Part shown: one piece after another, positions 7,550-15,339 of the stretch
Layout of the letters: every line of letters begins with the position of its first letter
How positions within the stretch are numbered: the first letter of the stretch is position 1
Assembly: GCA_003023365.1 (NCBI GenBank)
Contig: PXTG01000107.1
Location: 1 to 45,159 of the forward strand
Length of the DNA stretch: 45,159 nucleotides
DNA from: Bacteroidetes bacterium QH_7_62_13
Lineage (GTDB): Bacteria > Bacteroidota > Rhodothermia > Rhodothermales > Salinibacteraceae
Reading direction: 5' to 3'
The notes under the pieces: model-generated
What the model saw: the letters and a program-made list of their open reading frames with translations, nothing else
Database searches by the model: none
Told to the model about the DNA's origin: nothing
Made by a program: the position numbers and the translations under genes

Positions 7550-8566
7550 ATGACGACCGAACGTCCCGAGACCGACGTAGCGAACGATCCCGAGCGACCG
7601 ACCGGGGCCGAGCAGGCCTCCGAGGTCCAGCGTGCCCGCCGGTGGGCGATGTCGCTCAGCCTGATCGTGTCCGTCGTCATGTTGGTGGGCAAGGGGGCGG
7701 CCACGTACCTGACCGGGAGCACCGCGATTCTATCCGACGCGGCCGAGTCGGTGATCCACCTCTTCGCGACCGGGTTTGCGGGGTTCAGCCTGTGGTACGC
7801 CGCGACGCCTCCGGATTCGGATCACCCGTACGGGCACGGCAAGATCGCGTACTTTGCGGCCGCCGTGGAAGGGGGATTGATCCTCCTGGCGGCGGTCAGC
7901 ATTGGATGGATGGCCGTGCGTGACCTCCTAACCGGACCGGATCTCCGACAGTTGGGGCTCGGCCTGTACCTGTTGGGCGGGCTCACCGTCATCAACCTGG
8001 CTCTCGGGTGGTACCTCATCCGTACCGGGCGTCGCACGAACAGTCTCGTGCTCGTCTCCAACGGCCAGCACGTGATGACGGACATGTGGACGAGCCTGGG
8101 CGTCATCGTCGGTGTGGGCCTCGTGTGGCTCACGGGGGTGCGATGGCTCGACCCGGTGGTGGGCTTGCTCGTCGCGGCCAATATTTTTCGGACCGCAACA
8201 CGGCTCCTTCGCCGCTCCATCGACGGGCTGATGGACGAGGCCGATCCGGAGGCCACCGAAGACCTACTCGACGAACTCGCCGAGGCGAAGGCCGACGGGA
8301 CGATTGCGGAGTTTCACCAGGTGCGGCACCGCCGCTCGGGGGATCAGGTCTGGATCGAGTACCACCTCATGTTTCCCGGCGAGATGTCGATCCGCGACGC
8401 CCACGCTCGCTCGCACGAGGTCGAGGATCGGGTTGACGCCCTGTTTCCGGACGACGACGTGCACGTCACCGCCCACCTGGAGCCCCAACGCCATGACGAC
8501 GCCCATCCGGAAGGCCACCGGGAGCCGGCCGATCCGCTCCGGAAGGTCTTCTACGATTCAGCCTAG
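7550..8566 (+). CDS. Cation diffusion facilitator (CDF) metal transporter
   Basis: A 338-residue CDF exporter, probably for Zn, Fe, Mn or Co, working as a dimer by proton antiport. TM2 carries LSDAAESVIH, giving E66 and H70 at the positions of the usual metal-site pair. TM5 carries NGQHVMTD, giving H174 and D178. The HPYGHGK loop is at 92-98. A soluble C-terminal domain (about 228-312) has the regulatory ferredoxin-like fold, followed by a His-rich tail (HDDAHPEGHRE). The frame is open back to 7400, but that part overlaps the opposite gene; the ATG at 7550 gives a normal N-terminus. Convergent with mdh across a strong hairpin. Confidence 0.9.
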   Translation: MTTERPETDVANDPERPTGAEQASEVQRARRWAMSLSLIVSVVMLVGKGAATYLTGSTAILSDAAESVIHLFATGFAGFSLWYAATPPDSDHPYGHGKIAYFAAAVEGGLILLAAVSIGWMAVRDLLTGPDLRQLGLGLYLLGGLTVINLALGWYLIRTGRRTNSLVLVSNGQHVMTDMWTSLGVIVGVGLVWLTGVRWLDPVVGLLVAANIFRTATRLLRRSIDGLMDEADPEATEDLLDELAEAKADGTIAEFHQVRHRRSGDQVWIEYHLMFPGEMSIRDAHARSHEVEDRVDALFPDDDVHVTAHLEPQRHDDAHPEGHREPADPLRKVFYDSA

Positions 8567-8583
8567 GAGAGGAGCTGCCCGAC

Positions 8584-8619
8584 CGCATGAAGGGCACGAA
8601 TAGGCGTGCCCCTCATGCG
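8584..8619. terminator. Strong hairpin between convergent genes
   Basis: A near-perfect inverted repeat: CGCATGA-a-GGGCACG, a six-base loop, then CGTGCCC-c-TCATGCG. It lies between the stop of the CDF gene and the 3' end of mdh, where a bidirectional terminator is expected. There is no long T run on either side, so it may act with Rho or as an mRNA 3'-end stabiliser. Confidence 0.6.
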
Positions 8620-9506
8620 TCTCGACGGCCGGTTCGCAGGGATCCCTTATCCGATTTCGCCGGCGTCCCGAAGGCGCTGTAGGTCATCGAGGTTGCTGTG
8701 GACGTGCTCGGCGGAGGTGTCGAGCTTTCGAGGCCGTATTCGCCATCGCAGTACGCCGCGGCCGGAAGGATGCGCTTGTTGTCCTTGATGATGGCTTCCG
8801 TCATTTCGGCGGCCGCGGCACCGGGCGCGTACCAGGCGGAGGTGCCCATGAGGTCCACGATCTCGCCCCCGCCCCCCTTCGTCCGCTCCACGATGTCGGT
8901 GATGGCGCTGTCGTCAAGCCACTGGGTGAGCGGAATGCCGCCGATGGTCGTGTACCGGGGGAGGGGCACCATGGTGTCGCCGTGTCCGCCCATGAGGAGC
9001 GCCTGGATGTCTCGGACCGACACGTCCAGCTCCTCGGCGATGAAGGACCGGTAGCGGGCCGTGTCGAGCACGCCGGCCATGCCCATCACCCGGTTGGCGG
9101 GGAAGCCGCTCGCCTCGTAGGCCACGTACGTCATCACGTCGAGGGGGTTGGCCACAACGATGATCGTACTGTCCGGACTGCCGTCTACGAACTGTTCCGT
9201 GACCCCGCCGACGATTTCCGTGTTCTTGGCGAGCAGGTCGTCGCGGCTCATGCCGGGACTACGTGGCAGGCCCGCGGTGATGATGCAGACGTCCGAGTCT
9301 TCCGTGGGGCCGTAGTCGTTGGTGCCGGTAACGGTGGTGTCGAAGCCGTGGACCGGGCCCGACTCCATCATGTCCAGGCCCTTGCCCTGGGGCATGCCTT
9401 CTTTGATGTCGACCATCACAACCTCGCCGACCATATCCTTCTGGGCGACGCAGTCCGCTACGGTGGCGCCGACATTTCCGGCCCCGATAACGGTTACTTT
9501 TTGCAT
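8613..9506 (-). CDS. mdh: Malate dehydrogenase with a deleted and frameshifted C-terminus
   Basis: NAD-dependent malate dehydrogenase of the LDH-like type, converting malate and oxaloacetate in the TCA cycle. Residues 1-260 are normal: GAGNVG (8-13), D33 for NAD, substrate loop GLPRSPGMSRDD with R82 and R88, VANPLD, and GGHGDTMVP with catalytic H175. After CDGEYGLE the frame turns into a Ser/Thr/Pro-rich tail unlike any MDH. The true C-terminus, a peptide including LDTSAEHVHSNLDDLQ and ending at a TAA at 8647-8649, is present in another frame. So about 30 codons (the strand and loop with the usual FIGVPV block) plus a non-multiple of three are missing near 8737. Either a pseudogene or an assembly error. 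Confidence 0.85.
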   Translation of the reverse strand: MQKVTVIGAGNVGATVADCVAQKDMVGEVVMVDIKEGMPQGKGLDMMESGPVHGFDTTVTGTNDYGPTEDSDVCIITAGLPRSPGMSRDDLLAKNTEIVGGVTEQFVDGSPDSTIIVVANPLDVMTYVAYEASGFPANRVMGMAGVLDTARYRSFIAEELDVSVRDIQALLMGGHGDTMVPLPRYTTIGGIPLTQWLDDSAITDIVERTKGGGGEIVDLMGTSAWYAPGAAAAEMTEAIIKDNKRILPAAAYCDGEYGLESSTPPPSTSTATSMTYSAFGTPAKSDKGSLRTGRRDA

Positions 9507-9620
9507 AAGAGGGGAGTGGTTTTGTGAGAAGTGTACTGACGAGCAACGTGGGACTTCTAATCAAAGGACGAGCGGGACCGGCTGCCAGCAATATTTCGCG
9601 AAAAGAGGGGGGGGAGACGG

Positions 9621-10373
9621 TCATAGTGCGCCGACGAGGTCGCGGAGTCGGAGCTCCCAGACCTTGAGGGCGGCCTCCCGGACGATGGCCTTGCTCATTT
9701 TGGACTGCCCTTCCGTCCGTTCGGTGAAGATGACGGGGATCTCTTTCACCTCGAAGCCGGCCCGCCAGCTGCGATAATGCATCTCTACCTGGAAGGCATA
9801 CCCGTCGGAATTGACCCGATCGAGGGGAAGCGCTTCGAGGACGCGGCGATGAAAACACTTAAAGCCGGCCGTCACGTCGCGGATCGGCATGCGGGTGATG
9901 CTGCGCGTGTAGATCCCGGCGGCGTACGAGAGGACGAGGCGGGACAGTGGCCAGTCGATCACGCGAACGCCCCCCACGTAGCGTGAGCCAACTGCAAGAT
10001 CGGCTTCTCCGGTGCGGACCGTCTCGATCAGGCGAGGCAGGTCGTCGGGGTCGTGCGAGAGGTCAGCGTCCATCTCACAGATGAAGGTGAAGTCCCGGGC
10101 CAGGGCATAGCGAAAGCCGCGGAGATAGGCCGTGCCAAGCCCGAGCTTCCCGCCTCGCTCAATGAGGTCGATACGGGCCGGGGTGTCCTCCATGGCCTCC
10201 TGCACAACCTGCGCCGTGCCGTCGTCGGAGTTGTCGTCGACGATCAAAATAGAGATGGGGGTTGGTTGGGCCAGCACCAGGTCAATCACACGACCGATGT
10301 TATCGGCTTCGTTGTAGGTAGGAATGATGACGAGTGCGTTGGCAGCGGCGTCGGGGGCAGAAGCGGGAGACAC
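9621..10373 (-). CDS. DPM1-type polyprenyl-phosphate mannosyltransferase (GT2)
   Basis: A family-2 glycosyltransferase of about 250 residues resembling dolichol/polyprenol-phosphate mannose synthase, which moves mannose from GDP-mannose to a membrane polyprenyl phosphate. Motifs: PTYNE (18-22), DDNSDDGT (46-53), the metal-binding EMDADLSHDP (100-109), GSRY, and a C-terminal FTERTEGQSKMS block. There are no membrane segments, so it is the soluble, peripherally bound form. The frame allows TTG at 10376 or GTG at 10373 as start; GTG is chosen. It follows mdh's promoter region and is divergent from pdhA. Confidence 0.88.
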   Translation of the reverse strand: MSPASAPDAAANALVIIPTYNEADNIGRVIDLVLAQPTPISILIVDDNSDDGTAQVVQEAMEDTPARIDLIERGGKLGLGTAYLRGFRYALARDFTFICEMDADLSHDPDDLPRLIETVRTGEADLAVGSRYVGGVRVIDWPLSRLVLSYAAGIYTRSITRMPIRDVTAGFKCFHRRVLEALPLDRVNSDGYAFQVEMHYRSWRAGFEVKEIPVIFTERTEGQSKMSKAIVREAALKVWELRLRDLVGAL

Positions 10374-10699
10374 CAATTGAAGACGTTGATAAAGAGAGAA
10401 ACGAAAAAGAAATCACCGAACCGTTCTTAGGGCTACGCCCAAGTGGTTCAAACCTAATTGGTGGGGGGGCGAATGACAATGCAGGCGATAGGGACTGGAA
10501 GCGGTTTCGATGGGATATGAGCAAAGATTGGTCGTTTTCGAAACCGAGCCTCGGTCCTGAGATACAAACGGTGGCGAAATTGAATTATTCGCACCACCAA
10601 TCGATCCTCGCAAGCGAGATCGACCGGTCCGCTCGCGGTTCCGGTGGGGAGCGTCGATCCCCCGTCTCGTTGTCTTCCTCAATCTGACCAACGCGCGAC
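10374..10699. promoter_or_regulatory. Divergent control region with three dyads before pdhA
   Basis: This gap of about 326 bases between the glycosyltransferase (minus) and pdhA (plus) has no gene. It is less GC-rich than its surroundings. It holds a compound hairpin at 10418-10449 (GAACC...GGGC-tac-GCCC...GGTTC), a perfect 9-base inverted repeat CGGTTTCGA (10502-10510) / TCGAAACCG (10538-10546), and a hairpin GGTGGCGAA...TTCGCACCACC (10570-10598). Promoters for both genes must lie here; I cannot place -33/-7 boxes reliably. Confidence 0.5.
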
Positions 10700-11896
10700 A
10701 TGGCTGATCAGCAGAACGAGGCCCCCGACGCTACGGCAGAGGATGCCGCCACGACCGAGAAGCGCCCAAGTCCCCTCTCCGGAGACGGTGCGTCGGAGGA
10801 GCCCATCGAAGGACCTTGGACCCACCAGTCCATCGATATTCCAGAGGGGCCGATCGAAGAGACGGTCTCTTTCGACACGTACCCTGCCGGCCAGTACGGC
10901 CACGGGGAGTTGGGCTTCGAGGACGACGAGGTGCTGGATCTTCTGCGTAATATGCTTCTGCAGCGGCGCTTCGAAAACCGCTGCCGGCAGATGTACCAGC
11001 AGCAAAAAATCTCCGGATTTCTACACCTCTACATCGGGCAGGAGGCCGTCTCCACGGGAAGCGCCAACGCCGTCGACATCGGGGAAGACTCCATCATCAC
11101 GGCCTACCGTGACCACGGTATGGGATTGGCCATGGGGCTAACGCCGGAGGAATGTATGGCGGAGCTGTTCGGGAAGAAAACGGGCTGTTCGAAGGGGAAG
11201 GGGGGATCGATGCACTTCTTCGACCGGGAAAAGAAGATGATGGGCGGGCACGCCATCGTCGGGGCGCACCTCCCCCTCGGGGCCGGGATTGCGTTTGCTC
11301 ATAAATACCGGGGCGAGGACAACGTCTGCCTGTGCTTCTTCGGCGACGGCGCGATGCACCAGGGGGCTTTCCGCGAGGCCTGTAACTTGGCCGGCATTTA
11401 CGAACTACCCATCGTTTTTGTCTGCGAGAACAACCAGTACGCGATGGGGACCGCCGTGGATCGAGCCTTCAGTAAACCCGATCTCTTCAAACACGGCTAT
11501 AACTTCGACTTTCCGAGCTCCCTTGCCAGTGGGATGGACGTGTTCAGTGTCAATAAGGCCATTCAGGACCACGTCGAGAACTACGCCCGAGACGATCAAC
11601 CCTCGTTCCTGGAGGTGCGCACCTACCGGTACCAGGGCCACTCCATCACCGATCCGGCCGAGTACCGGGCCGAGAATGAACTCGACGAGCGAAAGAGCGA
11701 AGACGCGATCGTCCGACTGGAGAAGTACATCGTCGACCACGACATTGCGACGCAGGAGGAAATTGACGGTATGGACGACGAGGTGACCCAGACGGTGAAG
11801 GACGCCATTGACGCCGCCGACGCCGCCGACTTTCCGGACGAGGACGCCCTCTACGACGACATCTATGCCCAGGAGGAGTATCCCTTCATTGCCTAG
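10700..11896 (+). CDS. pdhA: Pyruvate dehydrogenase E1 alpha subunit
   Basis: Thiamine-diphosphate-dependent E1 alpha of the pyruvate dehydrogenase complex, 398 residues. The ThDP motif runs from GDGAMHQGAF (GDG at 215-217) to ENN (NN at 244-245). The phosphorylation-loop-like region YRYQGHSITDP is also present. A 60-residue acidic N-terminal extension precedes the E1 fold, longer than in most relatives and typical of halophile proteins. It starts ATG and is followed at about 105 bases by pdhB and then pdhC on the same strand, so the order alpha, beta, E2 is a standard PDH operon. E3 is not in this window. Confidence 0.95.
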   Translation: MADQQNEAPDATAEDAATTEKRPSPLSGDGASEEPIEGPWTHQSIDIPEGPIEETVSFDTYPAGQYGHGELGFEDDEVLDLLRNMLLQRRFENRCRQMYQQQKISGFLHLYIGQEAVSTGSANAVDIGEDSIITAYRDHGMGLAMGLTPEECMAELFGKKTGCSKGKGGSMHFFDREKKMMGGHAIVGAHLPLGAGIAFAHKYRGEDNVCLCFFGDGAMHQGAFREACNLAGIYELPIVFVCENNQYAMGTAVDRAFSKPDLFKHGYNFDFPSSLASGMDVFSVNKAIQDHVENYARDDQPSFLEVRTYRYQGHSITDPAEYRAENELDERKSEDAIVRLEKYIVDHDIATQEEIDGMDDEVTQTVKDAIDAADAADFPDEDALYDDIYAQEEYPFIA

Positions 11897-12001
11897 GAAG
11901 CCCTGGATGGGGAGTGGGGACTGTGGAGATCCTCGCATTTCGGGGCGCTCGCTCGTCTGTTTTCCTTCCGACTTGAAATCCCAATTGCCACATTCGACAC
12001 C

Positions 12002-12985
12002 ATGGCTACACTTCAATTCCGTGAGGCGCTGCGCGCCGCGATGACTGAAGAGATGGAGCGCGACGACGACATCTTCCTCATTGGGGAAGAGGTCGCCGAG
12101 TACGACGGCGCCTACAAGGTGAGCAAGGGCATGCTCGACCAATTTGGTCGCGACCGGGTGATCGACTCGCCGATCAGCGAGCTCGGGTTTGCGGGATTGG
12201 GCATCGGGGCCGCCATGAACGGTCTCCGCCCGATCGTCGAATTTATGACGTTCAACTTTTCGTTCATGGCCTTCGACCAGGTCGTCAATAACGCGCCGAA
12301 CATGCGCTACATGTCGGGTGGACAGTTCGACGTGCCCATCGTTTTCCGTGGGCCCAACGGAGCGGCCGGGCAACTCGGTGCCACACACTCCAACTCCACG
12401 GAGGCGCTCTACGCCAATTTTCCCGGTTTGAAGGTAGTGTCCCCCTCCGTCCCCGACGACGGAAAGGGCCTGCTCAAGAGTGCCATTCGCGACGACGATC
12501 CGGTCGTATTTCTCGAAAGTGAGCTCATGTACGGGTTGAAGGACGAGGTGAGCGAGGAGGACGACTACACGATTCCGCTGGGCTCGGCCCGCGTGGCACG
12601 GGAGGGTGGCGACGTGACGATCGTGGCGCACAGCAAGAGCTACCACGTCGCGATGGACGCGGCCGAGGAGTTGGAAAAAGACGGCTACGAGGCGGAAGTA
12701 ATCGACCCGCGCACCATCAAGCCGCTTGACATTGAGACGATCGTCGAGTCGGTCGTCAAGACCAACCGATGTGTCGTCATCGATGAAAGCAATCCGTTTG
12801 CGAGTGTCGCGTCGGAGGTTACGCAGCAGGTCCAGGACCGCGCGTTCGATTACCTCGATGCCCCGATCCTCCGGGTGACGGCCCCCGACACGCCCGCGCC
12901 CTACGCCCCGAATCTCATGGACGAGTACATGCCCGGCGTAGACGAGACCGTCGAGAAATGCAAGCGGGTGCTCTACACCGAGTAG
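12002..12985 (+). CDS. pdhB: Pyruvate dehydrogenase E1 beta subunit
   Basis: 327 residues, the usual length. It pairs with the alpha subunit to form the alpha2beta2 E1 that decarboxylates pyruvate and acetylates the E2 lipoyl group. Family blocks seen: IGEEVAEYDGAYKVSKG, SPISELGFAGLGIGAA, VFRGPNGAAGQLGATHS, and the C-terminal transketolase domain with IDPRTIKPLD and PFASVASEV. Starts at ATG, with no frame disruption. The gaps to pdhA (105 bases) and pdhC (91 bases) are long for an operon but contain no terminator I can recognise. Confidence 0.95.
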   Translation: MATLQFREALRAAMTEEMERDDDIFLIGEEVAEYDGAYKVSKGMLDQFGRDRVIDSPISELGFAGLGIGAAMNGLRPIVEFMTFNFSFMAFDQVVNNAPNMRYMSGGQFDVPIVFRGPNGAAGQLGATHSNSTEALYANFPGLKVVSPSVPDDGKGLLKSAIRDDDPVVFLESELMYGLKDEVSEEDDYTIPLGSARVAREGGDVTIVAHSKSYHVAMDAAEELEKDGYEAEVIDPRTIKPLDIETIVESVVKTNRCVVIDESNPFASVASEVTQQVQDRAFDYLDAPILRVTAPDTPAPYAPNLMDEYMPGVDETVEKCKRVLYTE

Positions 12986-13076
12986 TCCGCCCGGAGACTC
13001 ATCGATCCCCGTCTGGGATTCGTCCAGTCGATCAGTATCATTCCGACTTCTCAACTCCAAACCCACATTCGTAAGG

Positions 13077-13640
13077 ATGGCGATTCCGATTGAGATGCCC
13101 AAGCTGAGTGACACCATGGAAGAGGGGGTCCTGTCCGCGTGGCTGGTGGACGAGGGGGACGAGGTGTCGTCCGGCGACGTGCTCGCGCAGGTGGAGACCG
13201 ACAAGGCCACCATGGATCTGGAGGCGTTCGACGACGGCGTGCTTCTGAAGAAGCTCATTGGCGAAGGGGACGCGGTTCCCATTGGGGAATTGATTGCCGT
13301 GATCGGGGAGGAGGACGAGGACATCTCCGACCTCGTGGCCGAGCACGACGATGGGGATGGGGACGGGGCCGCCGAAGACGTCGAAGAGACAGACGACGGA
13401 GCCGCTGAGGAGCCGGCCCCCTCCGAGGACGCCGGCACGGAGGCCGACGTTGTCGACGAACCGGCGGGGGACTTCAGCTTCGGGAGCGGACGCCGGAGCC
13501 GGTGCCCGCCGGAACGGACGCGGAGGGACGACGCATCAAGGCCTCGCCGCTTGCCCGCCGGATTGCTCAGGAGCACGAGGTGGATCTTGCGGCCGTGGAG
13601 GGGTCCGGGCCGGAGGGGCGAATCGTGCGGCGGGATGTAG
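13077..13640 (+). CDS. pdhC: Pyruvate dehydrogenase E2, N-terminal part (frameshifted)
   Basis: The first part of dihydrolipoyl acetyltransferase. Residues 1-80 form a lipoyl domain with the lipoylated Lys in ETDKATMDLEA (K43). A long Asp/Glu/Ala linker follows to about residue 138. From about 13488 on, this frame reads Arg/Pro-rich nonsense until a stop at 13638-13640. The peripheral-subunit-binding domain continues instead in the frame of the next entry. Adding one base within the GG at about 13488-13489 would restore a continuous protein running through TPEPVPAGTDAEGR. The real gene therefore spans 13077-14434. Confidence 0.85.
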   Translation: MAIPIEMPKLSDTMEEGVLSAWLVDEGDEVSSGDVLAQVETDKATMDLEAFDDGVLLKKLIGEGDAVPIGELIAVIGEEDEDISDLVAEHDDGDGDGAAEDVEETDDGAAEEPAPSEDAGTEADVVDEPAGDFSFGSGRRSRCPPERTRRDDASRPRRLPAGLLRSTRWILRPWRGPGRRGESCGGM

Positions 13641-14434
13641 AGGCGCGCATCGAAGAGCGCGAACAAGCCCCCGAGCCGGCCGCCTCGCCGCAGCCCAGCG
13701 TGGAGGAGCCGTCCTACGAGATGCCCGCGGAGGAGGACGGGTACGAGACGGAGGACATCTCGCAGATGCGAGAAACCATTGCGCGTCGTCTTGCGCAGAG
13801 CAAGTACTCCTCGCCTCACTTTTACCTCACCGTCGACATCGACGTGGAGCGGGCGGTGGCGCTCCGCGAAGAGCTGAATCAGTTGGCCGAAGAACAGGGG
13901 CGCGCAAAAATCTCCTTCAACGACCTCATCACCAAGGCCTGTGCGTTGTCGCTGCGGAATCACCCGTACGTCAACGCCTCCTATCTTCCCGAGGAAGGAG
14001 AGATTCGGACGTACAACTACGTGAACATGGGCATTGCCGTCGCCATCGACGAGGGCCTCATCACCCCCGTGATCGAAAATGCGGACCGGAAGGGCCTTAC
14101 AGAAATTGCCCGTGAGACCCGCGAGCTGGCCGAGCGGGCCCGCAACCGGGACCTGGAGCCGGAAGAGTTTGAAGGCGCGACCTTCACGACGAGCAACCTC
14201 GGCATGTTTGGGATCGAGGAGTTTACCGCCATCATTAATCCGCCGAACTCCGCCATCCTGGCCATCGGCGAAATTCGGGACACGCCGGTGGTAGAGGACG
14301 GCGAGGTCGTCCCCGGCAAACGCATGAAGGTGACGCTCTCCTGCGACCACCGGGTTGTGGATGGGGCGACCGGTGCAGACTTCCTCGACAGCGTGCGTTC
14401 GTACCTGGAGGAGCCGATGAACCTCCTGCTGTAG
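13502..14434 (+). CDS. pdhC: Pyruvate dehydrogenase E2, C-terminal catalytic part
   Basis: The remaining part of E2. The peripheral-subunit-binding domain (IKASPLARRIAQEHEVDL ... GRIVRRDV) binds E1 and E3. A short Pro/Glu linker leads to the acetyltransferase core, with the catalytic motif DHRVVDGATGADFL near the C-terminus. The annotated start is an in-frame GTG at 13502, which is unlikely to be a true initiator: the frame is coding upstream too and joins the lipoyl part by a one-base shift at about 13488. If the frameshift is real, the complex would lack an E2 with both lipoyl and catalytic domains. Confidence 0.88.
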   Translation: MPAGTDAEGRRIKASPLARRIAQEHEVDLAAVEGSGPEGRIVRRDVEARIEEREQAPEPAASPQPSVEEPSYEMPAEEDGYETEDISQMRETIARRLAQSKYSSPHFYLTVDIDVERAVALREELNQLAEEQGRAKISFNDLITKACALSLRNHPYVNASYLPEEGEIRTYNYVNMGIAVAIDEGLITPVIENADRKGLTEIARETRELAERARNRDLEPEEFEGATFTTSNLGMFGIEEFTAIINPPNSAILAIGEIRDTPVVEDGEVVPGKRMKVTLSCDHRVVDGATGADFLDSVRSYLEEPMNLLL

Positions 14435-14482
14435 TGTTCATCCTGAAAGCGTTGAACGCCGAGTCCTTCAACGTTTCCTCCT

Positions 14483-15295
14483 ATGACAATTGCCCACTTC
14501 TCGGACCTTCACTTCGGCCGGATCGCACACCCCGGCATCGTCGAGGCGCTGGTCCGAGAGGTGAACGGAAGCCCTGTCGATCTGGCGGTTCTGAGTGGCG
14601 ACCTCACGCAGCGCGCCCGGCCCCATGAGTTTGAGCGGGCCGTGGCCATGCTCGACGCCATCGATCCGCCGATCCTCGTTGTGCCCGGAAACCACGACGT
14701 GTATCCCTGGTGGCGGCCCTATCGCCGACTCGCGACGCCGCTCCGTCGGTACTGTCGATACGTGACTGAGGACCTCGCGCCGACGCTCGAAACCGGTGAC
14801 GTGGCGGTGTTTGGTCTCTCATCCGCCTACGGAGCCACGATCAAGGGAGGACGGGTGACCGATGAGGACCGGAAGGCCCTTCGGCGATACTTCGGGTCGG
14901 TCGCTCCGGAGACGTTCAAGGTTCTCGTGCTGCATCACCACCTCACCGAACTGCGGTCCCTCGGTCCCCACGATGTGGCGCGCCAGGCCCGAAAAACCCT
15001 CAACGTAGCGGGCGAACTGGGGATCGAGCTTATTCTCTCCGGACACCTTCACATCTCCCACATCGAACCCCTGACCATCATCCCGAGAGAACAACGGATT
15101 GTCGTGGCGAGTGCAGGGACTGCGACGAGCAATCGATGGCGTACGCCTCAGAGTGCGACCAACTTCTACAACCGAATTACGGTCGGGGAAGAGGAGTTTC
15201 AAGTTGAAGAGCGGCGCTACATCCCGGCCGAGGAGCGATTTTTGCGGGACAGTACCACCCGTTTCGAGCGACGAACAGCGGGTTCCCCGGAGTAA
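14483..15295 (+). CDS. Metallophosphoesterase
   Basis: A 270-residue calcineurin-like phosphoesterase with all five metal-binding blocks: DLH (D8, H10), GDLT (D40), GNHD (N70, H71, D72), a His cluster at 151-153, and GHLH (187-190). The family includes cyclic-nucleotide phosphodiesterases (CpdA-like), DNA-repair nucleases and lipid A precursor hydrolases; the size and GHLH spacing are closest to CpdA-like/YkuE-like enzymes, but the substrate is not determined. No signal peptide. It starts 48 bases after pdhC and may be read through from that operon. Confidence 0.88.
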   Translation: MTIAHFSDLHFGRIAHPGIVEALVREVNGSPVDLAVLSGDLTQRARPHEFERAVAMLDAIDPPILVVPGNHDVYPWWRPYRRLATPLRRYCRYVTEDLAPTLETGDVAVFGLSSAYGATIKGGRVTDEDRKALRRYFGSVAPETFKVLVLHHHLTELRSLGPHDVARQARKTLNVAGELGIELILSGHLHISHIEPLTIIPREQRIVVASAGTATSNRWRTPQSATNFYNRITVGEEEFQVEERRYIPAEERFLRDSTTRFERRTAGSPE

Positions 15296-15339
15296 TAGGG
15301 GGTGATTCCAGTCCCTCTCCCAGTGTCGCGCGACTTCAG

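Noticed and set aside
11405-14350. 981-codon ORF on minus, opposite the PDH genes
   Set aside because: It is antisense to three well-recognised genes, and its product is His/Arg/Val-rich with no family pattern. Such long shadow ORFs are common in GC-rich genomes.
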